Shown piece by piece: positions 1-8,610 of a stretch of DNA of 64,000 nucleotides. The DNA is from Roseicella aerolata (GTDB lineage: Bacteria; Pseudomonadota; Alphaproteobacteria; Acetobacterales; Acetobacteraceae). The notes beneath the pieces were generated by a model. That model was not told the origin of the DNA. It made no database searches and saw nothing but the letters and a program-made list of their open reading frames with translations. The translations under genes were made by a program, and so were the position numbers. Position 1 is the first letter of the stretch. Each line of letters opens with the position of its first letter. Location of the stretch: the NCBI RefSeq assembly GCF_020523605.1, contig NZ_JAJAQI010000005.1, forward strand, positions 121,668 through 185,667. Reading direction: 5' to 3'.

Positions 1-3000
1 AAGGCCCGCCTTGCCTCCGGACGCCTGGAGGCGGAGCTTGGCCTTCGCCGCCTGGATGCGGGCGGCAACGCCCAGGTGAACCTGGTCCTGGCGCCGGCTG
101 ACGACCGGCTCGATGCCACGGTCACGCTGCGGGAGGATCCGGGCGGGCTGGTCCCGATGCTGCTGGGCCAACCCGACCGGCCGCTGGACCTCGATTTGCG
201 CCTCGCCGGCCCTGCCTCGGGTGCCACGCTTTCGGTGCAGGCAGGCATGGGGTCCGGGATCGCCCTCAACACCCAGGGAACCGTTCGGGCGCTGTCGGAT
301 GGCAGCTATGGCGCGCAGCTCACCGGCGATGCCGGCGCGGCGCCGCTGCTGCCACCCGATCTGGGGCCGCTCGCCTTCCCGGCGCGATTCTCGCTGGACG
401 TTGATCGACCAGCCGAGGCGCCGATCGCCCTGCGCGGGCTGACGGTGGAGACCCCGGCGGGCAGCGCCGATGCGACCGGCACGCTGGACCTGGCGCGGGA
501 GGCGCCGGACCTGACCGCCCGGCTGCGCCTGCAGGACTCGGCGCGCTTCGCCGCCCTGCTGCCGCCGGGCTTCGCCTGGGAGAGCGTTCAGGCGGAGGCC
601 CGGGTCACCGGCCGCCTCGCCACGCCCGAGCTCCGCCTGCAGGCCCGGCCGCAAGGCTTCGCCAGTGGGATCCCCCAGCTCGATGCCGTGCTCGGTCCCG
701 CGCCAGGGCTGGCGCTCGACGCCGCCCTGCCCGGCCCTCGCCTCGATGCCCGGCTCGAGGGGGCGGAGGGCCGGCTGATCGCCACCGGCACCCTCGCCGA
801 GCCCATCGCCCTCGATGCCCGCCTCTCCCTGCCGCGCCTCGCCGTGCTGGGCGGCGGTTCGGAGGGCGCGCTGGAGGCCCGGGTGCAGGCGAGCGGCGCG
901 CTCGCCGATCCGGACCTCGTGGTCACCGCCGAATCCGGCCGAATCGCGGCGGCGGGGCGCGTTCTCGAATCGCTCTCGCTCGATGCCCGGATCGCCACCC
1001 CTGCCACCGCGCCGCGCGGGACCGCGACGCTGGAAGGCAGGCTGGACGGCATGCCCCTCGCCCTTCTCTTCCGCGGCCAGCCCGAGGGGAGCGCGGTCCG
1101 GATCGAGCAGGGCGAGGCCCGGCTCGGCCCGGCCCGGCTCCAGGTCACCGGGCGCCTTGATCCCGCCGGCCCGGTCTTCGACGGCAGGGCGCAGCTGGAG
1201 GCGAGCGACCTCGCCCCGCTCGGCCGGCTGGGCGGCGTCGCCGGCCTCGCCGGCCGGCTCTCGCTGGAGGCGACCCTGGCGCCGAGGGACGGCCAGCAGG
1301 GCTTCGAGGCCAGGCTTGACGCGCCACGCCTTGGCTACAACGGCACCGAGGGCAGCCTGCAGGCGACGGCCGCCGGAACGCCAAGCGCCCTCGACTGGAC
1401 GCTGCAGGGCCGCGCCACAGAGGGCGCCGTCTCCGGCCGTGGCCGGGTGGCGCAGGAGAATGGCGGCTGGCGGCTCGACCTCGCGGCACTGGAAGCACAG
1501 GCGATGGGCGAGGCCGTCCGCCTCGCCTCCCCCACCCGGGTGCGGCTGGGTGGCGATGGCGGGGTCGATCTGGCCCCGACCGCACTCGCCATCGCCCGGG
1601 GCGGCCGCATCGAGGCGCGGGGCCGCTGGGGCCCCGAGCGCGCCGATCTCACCGCCACCATCGCCGCCTTGCCGCTGGCGCTGGCCGAGCGCTTCGTGCC
1701 CGATATTCAGCCGCAGGGCACCCTCTCCGCCGAACTCCGCGCCACCGGGCCGGTCGCCAGGCCGGAGATCCGGGCCAAGCTGACCGGTACCGGCCTCGGC
1801 GCCGGCGCCGCCTGGGCGCAGGGGCTGCCCGCCCTGACACTGCGCGCCGAGGGCAGCCTGCTCGGCGAGGCCGCACAGCTCCGCGCCGATCTGGAGGCCG
1901 GGCCGGCCGGCCGGCTCACCGCCAATGCCCGGCTGCCGGGCGGCTTCGGGCCGCGCGGTCCAGTGACCGCCACGCTCGACGGCAACCTCAACCTGGCGCC
2001 GCTCGCCAGCCCCTTCCTCGCCGCCGGCGCCGACCGGGTGACCGGCCGCGTCGCGCTCGCGCTCCGCGCCGACGGCACGGTGGGCGAGCCCCGCCTCGGT
2101 GGCCGCGCCACCCTCTCCGGCGCGGAATACCGCAACACCGCCTATGGCGTGCGGGTCTTCGATCTGAACGGCACCCTGACCGGCGACGGCACGCGCCTCG
2201 TAATCGAGCGCATTGCCGGCCGGACCGCCGGCAACGGCACGCTGGAGCTGCGCGGCAGCCTCGATGCCGGCGCGCCGGGCTTCCCGGCCGACCTGATCCT
2301 CACTGCCCGCAACGCCCGCCCGGTCGTCTCGGACCTGGTCACCGCGACCATCGGTGCCGATCTGCGGATGCAGGGGCCGGTCACCGGCGGCGGCACCCTC
2401 TCGGGCGATGTCCGCATCCAGCGCGCGGAGATCCGCATCCCGCAGACCCTGCCGGCCAGCGTGCCGAGACTTGAGAATGTCCGCCAGACGCGCCCGCTGC
2501 CGCCCGGCGTCATCCCGCCCGACCCGCCGGCGCCGCCGGCAGCGCCGGCGCCGCCCATCAACCTTGCCGTCACGGTCAGTGCCCCGCAGGGCATCTTCGT
2601 GCGCGGCCGCGGCGTAGAGGTGGAACTCGGCGGAGAGGTACGGGTCGGCGGCACCCTGGCCGAGCCGGTGCCAAGCGGCGGCCTGACGCTCCGCCGCGGC
2701 ACGCTCGACCTGGTCGGCCGGCTGCTCACCTTCCAGCGGGGCAGCATCGACTTCGCCTCCGGCACCCTGGTGCCGCGGCTGGACCTGACGGCGCAGTCCC
2801 GGGCCGGCAGCACCACGATCCTGGTGAATGTCGAGGGCCCGCCGAACGACCCGAAGGTCACCTTCACCTCGACGCCCGAACTGCCGCAGGACGAGGTGCT
2901 GGCGCGGCTGCTCTTCGACCGGCCGACCAGCAATCTGTCACCCTTCGAGATTGCCCAGATTGCCGCCGCGGTGGCGCAGCTCACCGGGGTCGGCGGCGGG

Positions 3001-3297
3001 GCGGCCAATCCGCTCGACAAAGTGCGGGGCCTGCTGGGGTTGGACCGGCTCGGCGTCACCTCCGGCCAGCAGGCCGGCCAGGCCGCGGGCCAGGCGGGCG
3101 GCCAGCAGGGACCGACGGTGGAGGCCGGCCGCTACGTGGCGCCAGGCGTCTTCCTGGGCATCCGGCAGGGCACCCAGGGCGGCCAGACCGGCGTCGGCGT
3201 GCAGGTGGAGATCACGCCGCGGCTGAAGCTGGAGGGGCAGACGGCGACCGGGCCGGCTGGCGACCGGCTGGGGCTGTCCTACGAATTCGAATACTGA
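1..3297 (+). CDS. tamB: Translocation/assembly module TamB, C-terminal part (5' truncated by window edge)
   Basis: The frame is open from base 1 to the stop at 3295-3297 (1098 residues visible), so the gene begins upstream of the window. TamB is an inner-membrane-anchored periplasmic protein that works with TamA in outer-membrane protein or lipid transport. The visible part shows the long low-complexity Ala/Gly/Leu-rich beta-repeat pattern of that family, a Pro/Ala-rich linker near residues 838-852, and a conserved DUF490-like C-terminal domain (segments such as RRGTLDLVGRLLTFQRG and ELPQDEVLARLLFD). The protein ends in GLSYEFEY, an aromatic terminus usual for the family. tamA is not in the window and would be expected upstream. 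An alternative name is DUF490 or AsmA-like protein. Confidence 0.9.
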   Translation, partial: KARLASGRLEAELGLRRLDAGGNAQVNLVLAPADDRLDATVTLREDPGGLVPMLLGQPDRPLDLDLRLAGPASGATLSVQAGMGSGIALNTQGTVRALSDGSYGAQLTGDAGAAPLLPPDLGPLAFPARFSLDVDRPAEAPIALRGLTVETPAGSADATGTLDLAREAPDLTARLRLQDSARFAALLPPGFAWESVQAEARVTGRLATPELRLQARPQGFASGIPQLDAVLGPAPGLALDAALPGPRLDARLEGAEGRLIATGTLAEPIALDARLSLPRLAVLGGGSEGALEARVQASGALADPDLVVTAESGRIAAAGRVLESLSLDARIATPATAPRGTATLEGRLDGMPLALLFRGQPEGSAVRIEQGEARLGPARLQVTGRLDPAGPVFDGRAQLEASDLAPLGRLGGVAGLAGRLSLEATLAPRDGQQGFEARLDAPRLGYNGTEGSLQATAAGTPSALDWTLQGRATEGAVSGRGRVAQENGGWRLDLAALEAQAMGEAVRLASPTRVRLGGDGGVDLAPTALAIARGGRIEARGRWGPERADLTATIAALPLALAERFVPDIQPQGTLSAELRATGPVARPEIRAKLTGTGLGAGAAWAQGLPALTLRAEGSLLGEAAQLRADLEAGPAGRLTANARLPGGFGPRGPVTATLDGNLNLAPLASPFLAAGADRVTGRVALALRADGTVGEPRLGGRATLSGAEYRNTAYGVRVFDLNGTLTGDGTRLVIERIAGRTAGNGTLELRGSLDAGAPGFPADLILTARNARPVVSDLVTATIGADLRMQGPVTGGGTLSGDVRIQRAEIRIPQTLPASVPRLENVRQTRPLPPGVIPPDPPAPPAAPAPPINLAVTVSAPQGIFVRGRGVEVELGGEVRVGGTLAEPVPSGGLTLRRGTLDLVGRLLTFQRGSIDFASGTLVPRLDLTAQSRAGSTTILVNVEGPPNDPKVTFTSTPELPQDEVLARLLFDRPTSNLSPFEIAQIAAAVAQLTGVGGGAANPLDKVRGLLGLDRLGVTSGQQAGQAAGQAGGQQGPTVEAGRYVAPGVFLGIRQGTQGGQTGVGVQVEITPRLKLEGQTATGPAGDRLGLSYEFEY

Positions 3298-3729
3298 TGG
3301 CGGCCGGCACACCTCCTGACCTGCCGCCGCCCTCGGCGGCTAGAGCAGATCGCGGAGGGGCGTGAACGCCCCGCAGCGTGAATCTGCTCTACGGACAATA
3401 GCCTGCAGCGGATTGGCGTTCAGTTTTGAACGCAATCCGCTGTAGGGCCGCAAATGCCGCCCCAGCCGCGTAGCCAGGCCGCCGGGGCCTGAGGCCGCAG
3501 ACATGCGTCGGCATTCATGCCAGACGGTATCGCCCCAACAACCCCTTCGGCGGCCCCCGTCGAGGCTGCTCTCCGGCCCGGCCGGTGCTTCCGGGCGGAT
3601 CAGGGATGCCGCCGCATTCGCCCTCGGGGCCGCCTCGCCCGCGGAGCATGATGCGAGGCGGCCCGCGAGGGCGGGACACCCTCCCCGGCCCGGCGCCGCC
3701 GGCACCAGGATGGTGGCCTGACGCGTTCC
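3298..3729. other. Intergenic region between tamB and the nitronate monooxygenase
   Basis: This 432-bp stretch separates the converging tamB and nitronate monooxygenase genes. Its first part holds the dispersed repeat at 3340-3445. I see no supported gene in the rest; the short open frames on both strands lack a ribosome binding site and resemble nothing known. Confidence 0.6.
3340..3445 (-). repeat. Dispersed intergenic repeat, copy 1
   Basis: This is a structured element of about 106 bp. On the plus strand it contains nested inverted repeats: GAGCAGAT (3343-3350) pairs with ATCTGCTC (3382-3389), enclosing a perfect 7-bp hairpin at 3357-3372. A second hairpin runs from CAGCGGATTG to CAATCCGCTG (about 3405-3442). 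Read on the minus strand, it aligns along its whole length with 63658-63764 (roughly three quarters of positions agree by eye), and its first part aligns with 16144-16213. It appears to be a genome-dispersed intergenic repeat rather than a gene. Confidence 0.75.
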
Positions 3730-4737
3730 CTACGCGACCGCCTCCAGCACCTTCTCCCAGGCGGGGTTCACCAGCGGGCTGCGATCGCCGAGCCGGGCAC
3801 GTGCGGCGGCGTATTCACGCCGGAAGCGCTCGATCAGCACGGCGGCCGGCTGCACCTCCCTCACCGTGCCGATGCCCTGGCCCGAGCCCCAGATATCCTT
3901 CCAGCGCCGTTTGCTGCGGTCCGTGCCGAAGCTCATCTGGCTCGGGTCGCTGCTCGGCAGGTTGTCCGGGTCGAGCCCGGCCTTGCGCAGGGAGGGCTTC
4001 AGGTAATTGCCGTGCACGCCCGTGATGAGGTTGGTGTAGACGATGTCCTCGGCGCCGCACTCGACGATCATCTGCCGCTGCTCGGGCTGGGAGCGCGCCT
4101 CCTCGGTCGCGATGAAGGCGCTGCCGATATAGGCGAAGTCGGCGCCCAGCGCCTCGGTCGCCAGAATGCTGGCGCCATGCGCGATGGCGCCGGACAGCGC
4201 GATCGGCCCGTCAAACCAGGTGCGCGTCTCCTGCAGGAAGCCGAAGGGCGAGAGCGCGCCGGCATGCCCGCCGGCGCCGGCCGCGACCAGCACCAGCCCG
4301 TCCGCGCCCTTGTCGATGGCGCTGTGGGCGAAGCGCTGGTTGATCACGTCATGCAACACATAGCCGCCATAGGAATGGATGGCCTGGTTCACCTCCGGCC
4401 GGGCGCCAAGGCTGCTGATGATCAGCGGCACCTTCTGCTTCACGCAGATCGCTAGGTCGTGGTCGAGCCGGTCGTTGGATTTGTGGACGATAAGGTTGAT
4501 GGCGAAGGGCGCGGCAGGCCGGTCCGGGTGGCGCGCGTCATGCGCCGCCAGCCGCTCCTTGATCTCGATCACCCATTCCTCGAACTGCTCCGCCGGCCGC
4601 GCATTCAGCGAGGGCATGGAGCCGATGATGCCCGAGGTGCATTGCGCCACCACCAGATCGGGCACGGAGATGATGAAGAGCGGCGAGCCGATGACGGGCA
4701 GCGAGAGCCGGCCCTTCACCATGTCCAGCAGAGACAT
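3730..4737 (-). CDS. Nitronate monooxygenase / 2-nitropropane dioxygenase family protein
   Basis: This 335-residue protein is a FMN-dependent TIM-barrel flavoprotein that oxidises alkyl nitronates, or related substrates, in the cytoplasm. Visible family marks are the N-terminal LPVIGSPLFIISVPDLV segment, the GAGGHAG motif with its conserved His at about residue 158, and the FMN-phosphate segment ALGADFAYIGSAFIATEEA. The start ATG at 4737 is preceded by GAGGAAA. It lies 90 bp downstream of the enoyl-CoA hydratase on the same strand, so the two may be co-transcribed. Annotated substrates of this family are often unreliable; several members act on propionate-3-nitronate or are enoyl reductases. 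Confidence 0.88.
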   Translation of the reverse strand: MSLLDMVKGRLSLPVIGSPLFIISVPDLVVAQCTSGIIGSMPSLNARPAEQFEEWVIEIKERLAAHDARHPDRPAAPFAINLIVHKSNDRLDHDLAICVKQKVPLIISSLGARPEVNQAIHSYGGYVLHDVINQRFAHSAIDKGADGLVLVAAGAGGHAGALSPFGFLQETRTWFDGPIALSGAIAHGASILATEALGADFAYIGSAFIATEEARSQPEQRQMIVECGAEDIVYTNLITGVHGNYLKPSLRKAGLDPDNLPSSDPSQMSFGTDRSKRRWKDIWGSGQGIGTVREVQPAAVLIERFRREYAAARARLGDRSPLVNPAWEKVLEAVA

Positions 4738-4827
4738 CCTGTGTTTCCTCTCAGCGCGCGGGGCGGATCGCCGGGGGCGTCCATCCGGTCCGCAGGGACT
4801 ATACGCGATTGCCGGTTCGCCGCCCCG

Positions 4828-5592
4828 TCAGCGGGCCGTGGATTTCGGCTTCAGCACATGGGCCATGATGGCCTGGGTCTCGGGGGCACGCAGGCGCTCG
4901 GCGATCAACTCCCGCTCCTCCTCCATGCGCGCGAGCATCGGCGGCATGTCCGGGCGCAGCAGGCGCTTGGTGATGCGCAGCGCCTCCTGCGGCTTCTGCG
5001 CCAGGGCGCGCGCCGTGGCGGCCGCGTGCGGCAGCAGCTCGCCGCGGTCCAGGATACGGTTTACGAAGCCCATCCGCTCCGCCGCCGCGGCGTCGAAGAA
5101 GTCACCCAGCAGGAGCAGTTCGGCCGCGCGGTGCTTGCCGACCAGCCAGGGCACGAGCATGGAGGCGCCGAGTTCCGGCACCAGGCCGAGATCGACGAAG
5201 GGCAGGCGGAAGCGGGCCTCCGGCGCGGCATAGACGATGTCGGCATGCAGCAGCATGGTGCAGCCGATGCCGATGGCGAGGCCAGGCACCGCGGCGACGA
5301 CCGGCTTCTCGAAATTCGCCAAGCCGAAATAGAAGCGCCGGCTGGGGGTGGGCGTGTTCGGGTCGTCCAGCGGCCGGGGGCTGCGGAAATCGGCGATGTC
5401 GTTGCCGGCGCAGAAGATCTCCTCGGTGCCGGTCAGCAGCAGGCAGCGAATCTCCGGATCGGCGGCGCTGCGCTCGATCGCCTCGGCCAGGCCGGCATAC
5501 ATGTCGCGCGTCAGCGCGTTCTTCTTCTCCGGCCGGTGCATGGCCACGGTGCAGACGCCGTCCGCCACCGAGACGCGGATGTGCTCGGACAT
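4828..5592 (-). CDS. Enoyl-CoA hydratase/isomerase family protein
   Basis: This crotonase-fold protein of 254 residues acts on enoyl-CoA thioesters. The oxyanion-hole segments are CAGNDIADF (61-69) and GLAIGIGCTMLLHADIV (104-120). The family acid LGLVPELG is present with Glu at 140, while the position of the first hydratase glutamate looks occupied by a non-acidic residue. That pattern fits a delta3-delta2-enoyl-CoA isomerase or PaaG-like member better than a classical two-glutamate hydratase (inference). The start at 5592 was chosen because GGAGGAAA precedes it; the open frame extends upstream but loses homology. It sits upstream of the nitronate monooxygenase on the same strand. Confidence 0.88.
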   Translation of the reverse strand: MSEHIRVSVADGVCTVAMHRPEKKNALTRDMYAGLAEAIERSAADPEIRCLLLTGTEEIFCAGNDIADFRSPRPLDDPNTPTPSRRFYFGLANFEKPVVAAVPGLAIGIGCTMLLHADIVYAAPEARFRLPFVDLGLVPELGASMLVPWLVGKHRAAELLLLGDFFDAAAAERMGFVNRILDRGELLPHAAATARALAQKPQEALRITKRLLRPDMPPMLARMEEERELIAERLRAPETQAIMAHVLKPKSTAR

Positions 5593-5706
5593 CGCTTTCC
5601 TCCAATTTGCCGCATTGCAGGCCGGGGCGGGGATGGCGTCAAGCGCGCCCCTTTCCGCCTGCAGTCGGGCCGTGGCAGGGTGCGGCAAAGCCTCGGGAGG
5701 AACGAA

Positions 5707-6663
5707 ATGCGGATGGCGATGGGGCGGCGGCCCCTTCTGGCGATGGGCGCGGCCGGGCTGGCGGCGCCGGCCCTGGCGCAAGGGCGACCGATCACCCTGG
5801 TGGTGCCCTTCCCGCCCGGCGGTTCGACCGATTTCATGGGCCGGCTGCTGGCGGAGCGGATGCAGGGCGCGCTGGGCCAGCCCGTGCTGGTGGAGAACCG
5901 GCCGGGCGGCGCGACCGTGGTGGGCGCGGAGGCGGTCGCCCGCGCGGCGCCGGATGGACATACGGTGCTGGTCAATTCCGGCACGACGCTGACGATCAAC
6001 CCGCTGCTGATGCGCAGCCTCTCCTACAAGGTCGAGGATTTCGCGCCGGTCTCCCTGCTCTCCACCCTGCCCTTTGCCTTCCTGGTGCAGAACCGGATGC
6101 CGGCGACCATCTCGGAATTCGTGGCGCTGGCGAAGTCCCGGCCGGGGCAGCTCAACTACGGCACCAATGGCCCCTCGAGCTTCAACAACATTGCCGCCGT
6201 GCTGGTGGCGGAGAAGCTCGGCATCCGCATGCAGGACGTGACCTATCGCGGCGATGCGCAGCAACTCAACGATTTCCTGGCGGGCACGCTGGACCTGCTG
6301 GTGGTGGGCGGGGCAAGCGCGATCGGGCCGCACCGCAACGGCCAGGGGCGGATCATCGGCTGGACCGGCGACCGGCGCCTGCCGTCGATGCCGGAGATCC
6401 CGACCTTCGACGAGTTCGCCCCGGGCGCCCTTGCGCAGACCTATTTCGGCCTGGCGGTTCCGGCACGCACCCCACGGCCGGTGATTGACCGCCTGTCGCA
6501 GGCGGCAGCGACCGCGCTGAAGGAACCGGCCCTGCGGGACCGGCTGCTGGCGGAGGGCCAGTTTGCCCTCGGCACCAGCCCGGAGGAATACGGCGCCTTC
6601 CTGCGCGCGGAGGCCGAGCGCTGGGCGCCTGTCCTGCAGAAGATGAATCTCCAGATCGACTGA
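5707..6663 (+). CDS. Bug/TctC-family tripartite tricarboxylate receptor protein
   Basis: This is a periplasmic solute-binding protein of 318 residues. The N-terminus is a cleavable signal peptide (MRMAMGRRPLLAMGAAG, cleavage after APALAQ). It is followed by the Bug signature ITLVVPFPPGGSTDFMGR and by VLVENRPGG, both of which line the carboxylate-binding cleft in this family. GGGAGGA about 6 bp upstream supports the ATG at 5707. It is divergent from the enoyl-CoA hydratase and converges with a TauD-type dioxygenase. No TctA/TctB membrane partner is present in the window. The ligand is not predictable from sequence. Confidence 0.93.
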   Translation: MRMAMGRRPLLAMGAAGLAAPALAQGRPITLVVPFPPGGSTDFMGRLLAERMQGALGQPVLVENRPGGATVVGAEAVARAAPDGHTVLVNSGTTLTINPLLMRSLSYKVEDFAPVSLLSTLPFAFLVQNRMPATISEFVALAKSRPGQLNYGTNGPSSFNNIAAVLVAEKLGIRMQDVTYRGDAQQLNDFLAGTLDLLVVGGASAIGPHRNGQGRIIGWTGDRRLPSMPEIPTFDEFAPGALAQTYFGLAVPARTPRPVIDRLSQAAATALKEPALRDRLLAEGQFALGTSPEEYGAFLRAEAERWAPVLQKMNLQID

Positions 6664-6719
6664 CCCGCACCGGCCAGGCCGTCGGACCTCCACGTCCAAC
6701 CCGGCTTGGCGGAATGGCT

Positions 6720-6740
6720 CGGAGGGGCAGAGCCCCTCCG
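6720..6740. terminator. GC-rich hairpin, probable bidirectional terminator (hairpin family member)
   Basis: Perfect 9-bp arms CGGAGGGGC and GCCCCTCCG flank a 3-base loop AGA. The hairpin lies in the 82-bp gap between the convergent Bug receptor and TauD-type dioxygenase, 5 bp from the latter's stop. There is no T-run on either side. It closely resembles the hairpin at 59882-59908. Confidence 0.6.
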
Positions 6741-6745
6741 GTCGG

Positions 6746-7630
6746 TCACGCCGCCGGCGGTGCCTCCCCCTTCACCTGCGTCCGGTGCATCACCCGCCGC
6801 GCCGCCGCATCGAAGGGATCGCGCCGGTGCATGGTGCAGCGGTTGTCCCACAGCACCAGATCGCCGACGCGCCACTGGTTCTTCCAGCAGATCTCGGGCC
6901 GCGTCGCGTAGGACCACAACTCGTCCAGCAGCGCCTCGCTCTCGGCCAGGCCCAGCCCGTCGATATAGGCCATGCGGCGGCGGCCGAGATACAGCATGGG
7001 CCGCCCGGTATCTGGATGCCGGCAGACCAGCGGGTGCAGGTGCCCCGGCGCCTGGCGCGGATCATCCGTCGGCGTCACGCCTGCACGAACGAAGCCGCCG
7101 CTGTTGTAGGTGCCGTCATGCTTGACCATCAGCCCCTGCGCGCGCGCCTGCAGCGCGGGCGGCAGGCTCTCGTAGGCGGCGACCATGCTGGCGAAATGCG
7201 TGTCGCCGCCGCTGGGCGGAATCTCCAGCGCGTAGAGCATGGAGGCCTTGGGCGGGCGCGGCAGGTAGGACATGTCGGTGTGCCATACCGCCTCCCCGTT
7301 GCCGAGACTGCCGATCGGCTGGCCATCGGCCCCGAGGACATTGGAGACCACGTAGAGCTCCGGCCTACCCTCGACGAAGCGGCGGCCATTCTCCTGGATC
7401 GGGGCATGGTCGAGCTCACCGAAGCGGCGGCTGAAGGCGATCAGCTCATCCGGCGTCAGGCTCTGACCACGGAAGAGCAGCACCGCATGCGCGTGCCAGG
7501 CGTCGAGGATCCGGGCGAAGGCGGCGTCGTCCACCGTCCGGAGATCGACGCCCCGCACCTCCGCGCCGAGCGCGGCACCGGTCGGCACCACCTCCGGACC
7601 GGTGCGATCGAGGGTCGCTGCGGTCGCCAT
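6746..7630 (-). CDS. TauD/TfdA-family Fe(II)/2-oxoglutarate-dependent dioxygenase
   Basis: This 294-residue cytoplasmic oxygenase couples 2-oxoglutarate decarboxylation to substrate hydroxylation. The iron facial triad is visible as WHTDMS (His117, Asp119) and the distal His268 in TMHRRDPF; the 2-oxoglutarate-binding arginine is expected in the following RRVMHR segment. The N-terminal GAEVRGVDL motif is also characteristic. The substrate could be taurine, another sulfonate, a herbicide-type phenoxyacetate or a small carboxylate; nothing adjacent decides this. The start at 7630 is the first in-frame ATG after an A/T-rich palindromic region that may hold its promoter (7651-7672). Confidence 0.9.
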   Translation of the reverse strand: MATAATLDRTGPEVVPTGAALGAEVRGVDLRTVDDAAFARILDAWHAHAVLLFRGQSLTPDELIAFSRRFGELDHAPIQENGRRFVEGRPELYVVSNVLGADGQPIGSLGNGEAVWHTDMSYLPRPPKASMLYALEIPPSGGDTHFASMVAAYESLPPALQARAQGLMVKHDGTYNSGGFVRAGVTPTDDPRQAPGHLHPLVCRHPDTGRPMLYLGRRRMAYIDGLGLAESEALLDELWSYATRPEICWKNQWRVGDLVLWDNRCTMHRRDPFDAAARRVMHRTQVKGEAPPAA

Positions 7631-7650
7631 TGCATTGCCCTTTCAGAATC

Positions 7651-7672
7651 CGTGAAATAAGATCGTATCACG
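7651..7672. promoter_or_regulatory. Imperfect palindrome upstream of the TauD-type dioxygenase
   Basis: CGTGAAATA and TATCACG face each other around AGATCG in an unusually A/T-rich patch, about 20 bp upstream of the dioxygenase start and about 235 bp upstream of the TetR start. It could be a promoter with an overlapping operator. The sequence does not show which regulator would bind. Confidence 0.35.
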
Positions 7673-7905
7673 CTCCGGGACAGCGTGGAAACCACACCTT
7701 TGACCCGGACTCCGCGACCCCCTACTGCGGGAGGTGGGGGCAGGAGGGCCGATCCTTGTCGCTGGGGCGCCGCGGATCCAGCGCAGCAGTGTCCGGTGCT
7801 CCAATCTGTGCGTTCGGCGGACCTCCCGAGGAAAGCCGCGATCACCCTTACACCTGGGTCGTGATGCACCTAGAATCCCTGACGACTGAAGGACTCCATC
7901 ACTCC

Positions 7906-8535
7906 ATGTCAGGCCAGCCCACTGCCGACACACCAGCCGCCCGGGCCGAGGCGACCCGGGCCCGGATTGAGGCAGCAGCCGAGCGGCTGTTCCGCAGCAT
8001 GGGCTACCAGAAGACGGCCGTGGCCGACATTGCCCGCGAACTCGGCATGTCCCCGGCCAATGTCTACCGCTTCTACCCCTCAAAGAGTGCGATCAACGAA
8101 GCCATCGCCGAGCGCATCCTGGGCGCCATGCTGGAGGAGATCGAGGCGATCGCCCGCGGCTCCGGCACGCCGGGAACGCGGCTGCGGCGCCTGTTCAGCC
8201 GCATGTTCGAATTGAAGATCGAGGTCTTCTTCCAGGAGCGGCGGCTGCACGACATGGTCACCGCCGCAATGGACGAGCATTGGGGCGTGATCGAGCGTCA
8301 CCTCGGCGGCGTCCATGCCGCCATCGCGCGGGTGTTGTCCGACGGCATGGCCAGCGGGGAGTTTGCCGCTCGCGACCCCGTTAAGGAAGCGCAAACCATA
8401 TTGCATACGATGGTGCCTTGGAACCACCCCGGCCTGATTGAAAGCAGCATTGCCCGCAAGGGCCAAACCATTGAGGAACTTCGCGCACAGGTTGCCGACA
8501 TGACCGAATTCGTGCTGCGCGCCCTGCGGCCGTGA
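7906..8535 (+). CDS. TetR/AcrR-family transcriptional regulator
   Basis: This 209-residue regulator has an N-terminal TetR helix-turn-helix. The core segments are RIEAAAERLFRSMGYQKTAV, IARELGMSPANVYRFYPSK and INEAIAERIL (about residues 20-70), followed by an all-helical ligand-binding domain. The start at 7906 was preferred because homology begins there and GAAGGA lies upstream; an in-frame ATG at 7864 would add 14 residues. It lies just before an adaptor/RND pump pair on the same strand, the usual position for a TetR repressor of an efflux pump, and a matching palindrome lies at 8546-8569. It is divergent from the dioxygenase. Confidence 0.9.
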   Translation: MSGQPTADTPAARAEATRARIEAAAERLFRSMGYQKTAVADIARELGMSPANVYRFYPSKSAINEAIAERILGAMLEEIEAIARGSGTPGTRLRRLFSRMFELKIEVFFQERRLHDMVTAAMDEHWGVIERHLGGVHAAIARVLSDGMASGEFAARDPVKEAQTILHTMVPWNHPGLIESSIARKGQTIEELRAQVADMTEFVLRALRP

Positions 8536-8545
8536 GGGGCGCGAA

Positions 8546-8569
8546 CTGACGATTATTGACTTTCGTCAG
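8546..8569. promoter_or_regulatory. Candidate TetR operator upstream of the RND efflux operon
   Basis: A perfect inverted repeat, CTGACGA (8546-8552) and TCGTCAG (8563-8569) with a 10-bp spacer, lies 42 bp before the adaptor start. The spacer contains TTGACT, a possible -35 element. Size, symmetry and position fit an operator for the TetR protein encoded immediately upstream. Confidence 0.5.
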
Positions 8570-8610
8570 AACACAGCCAAGCTGACCTCCGGCCATCGCC
8601 GGAGACCGTC

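Noticed and set aside
4828..6699. Reading the enoyl-CoA hydratase as the C-terminus of a 623-residue fusion
   Set aside because: The upstream part is antisense to the Bug receptor and lacks homology; a good ribosome binding site precedes the internal ATG at 5592.
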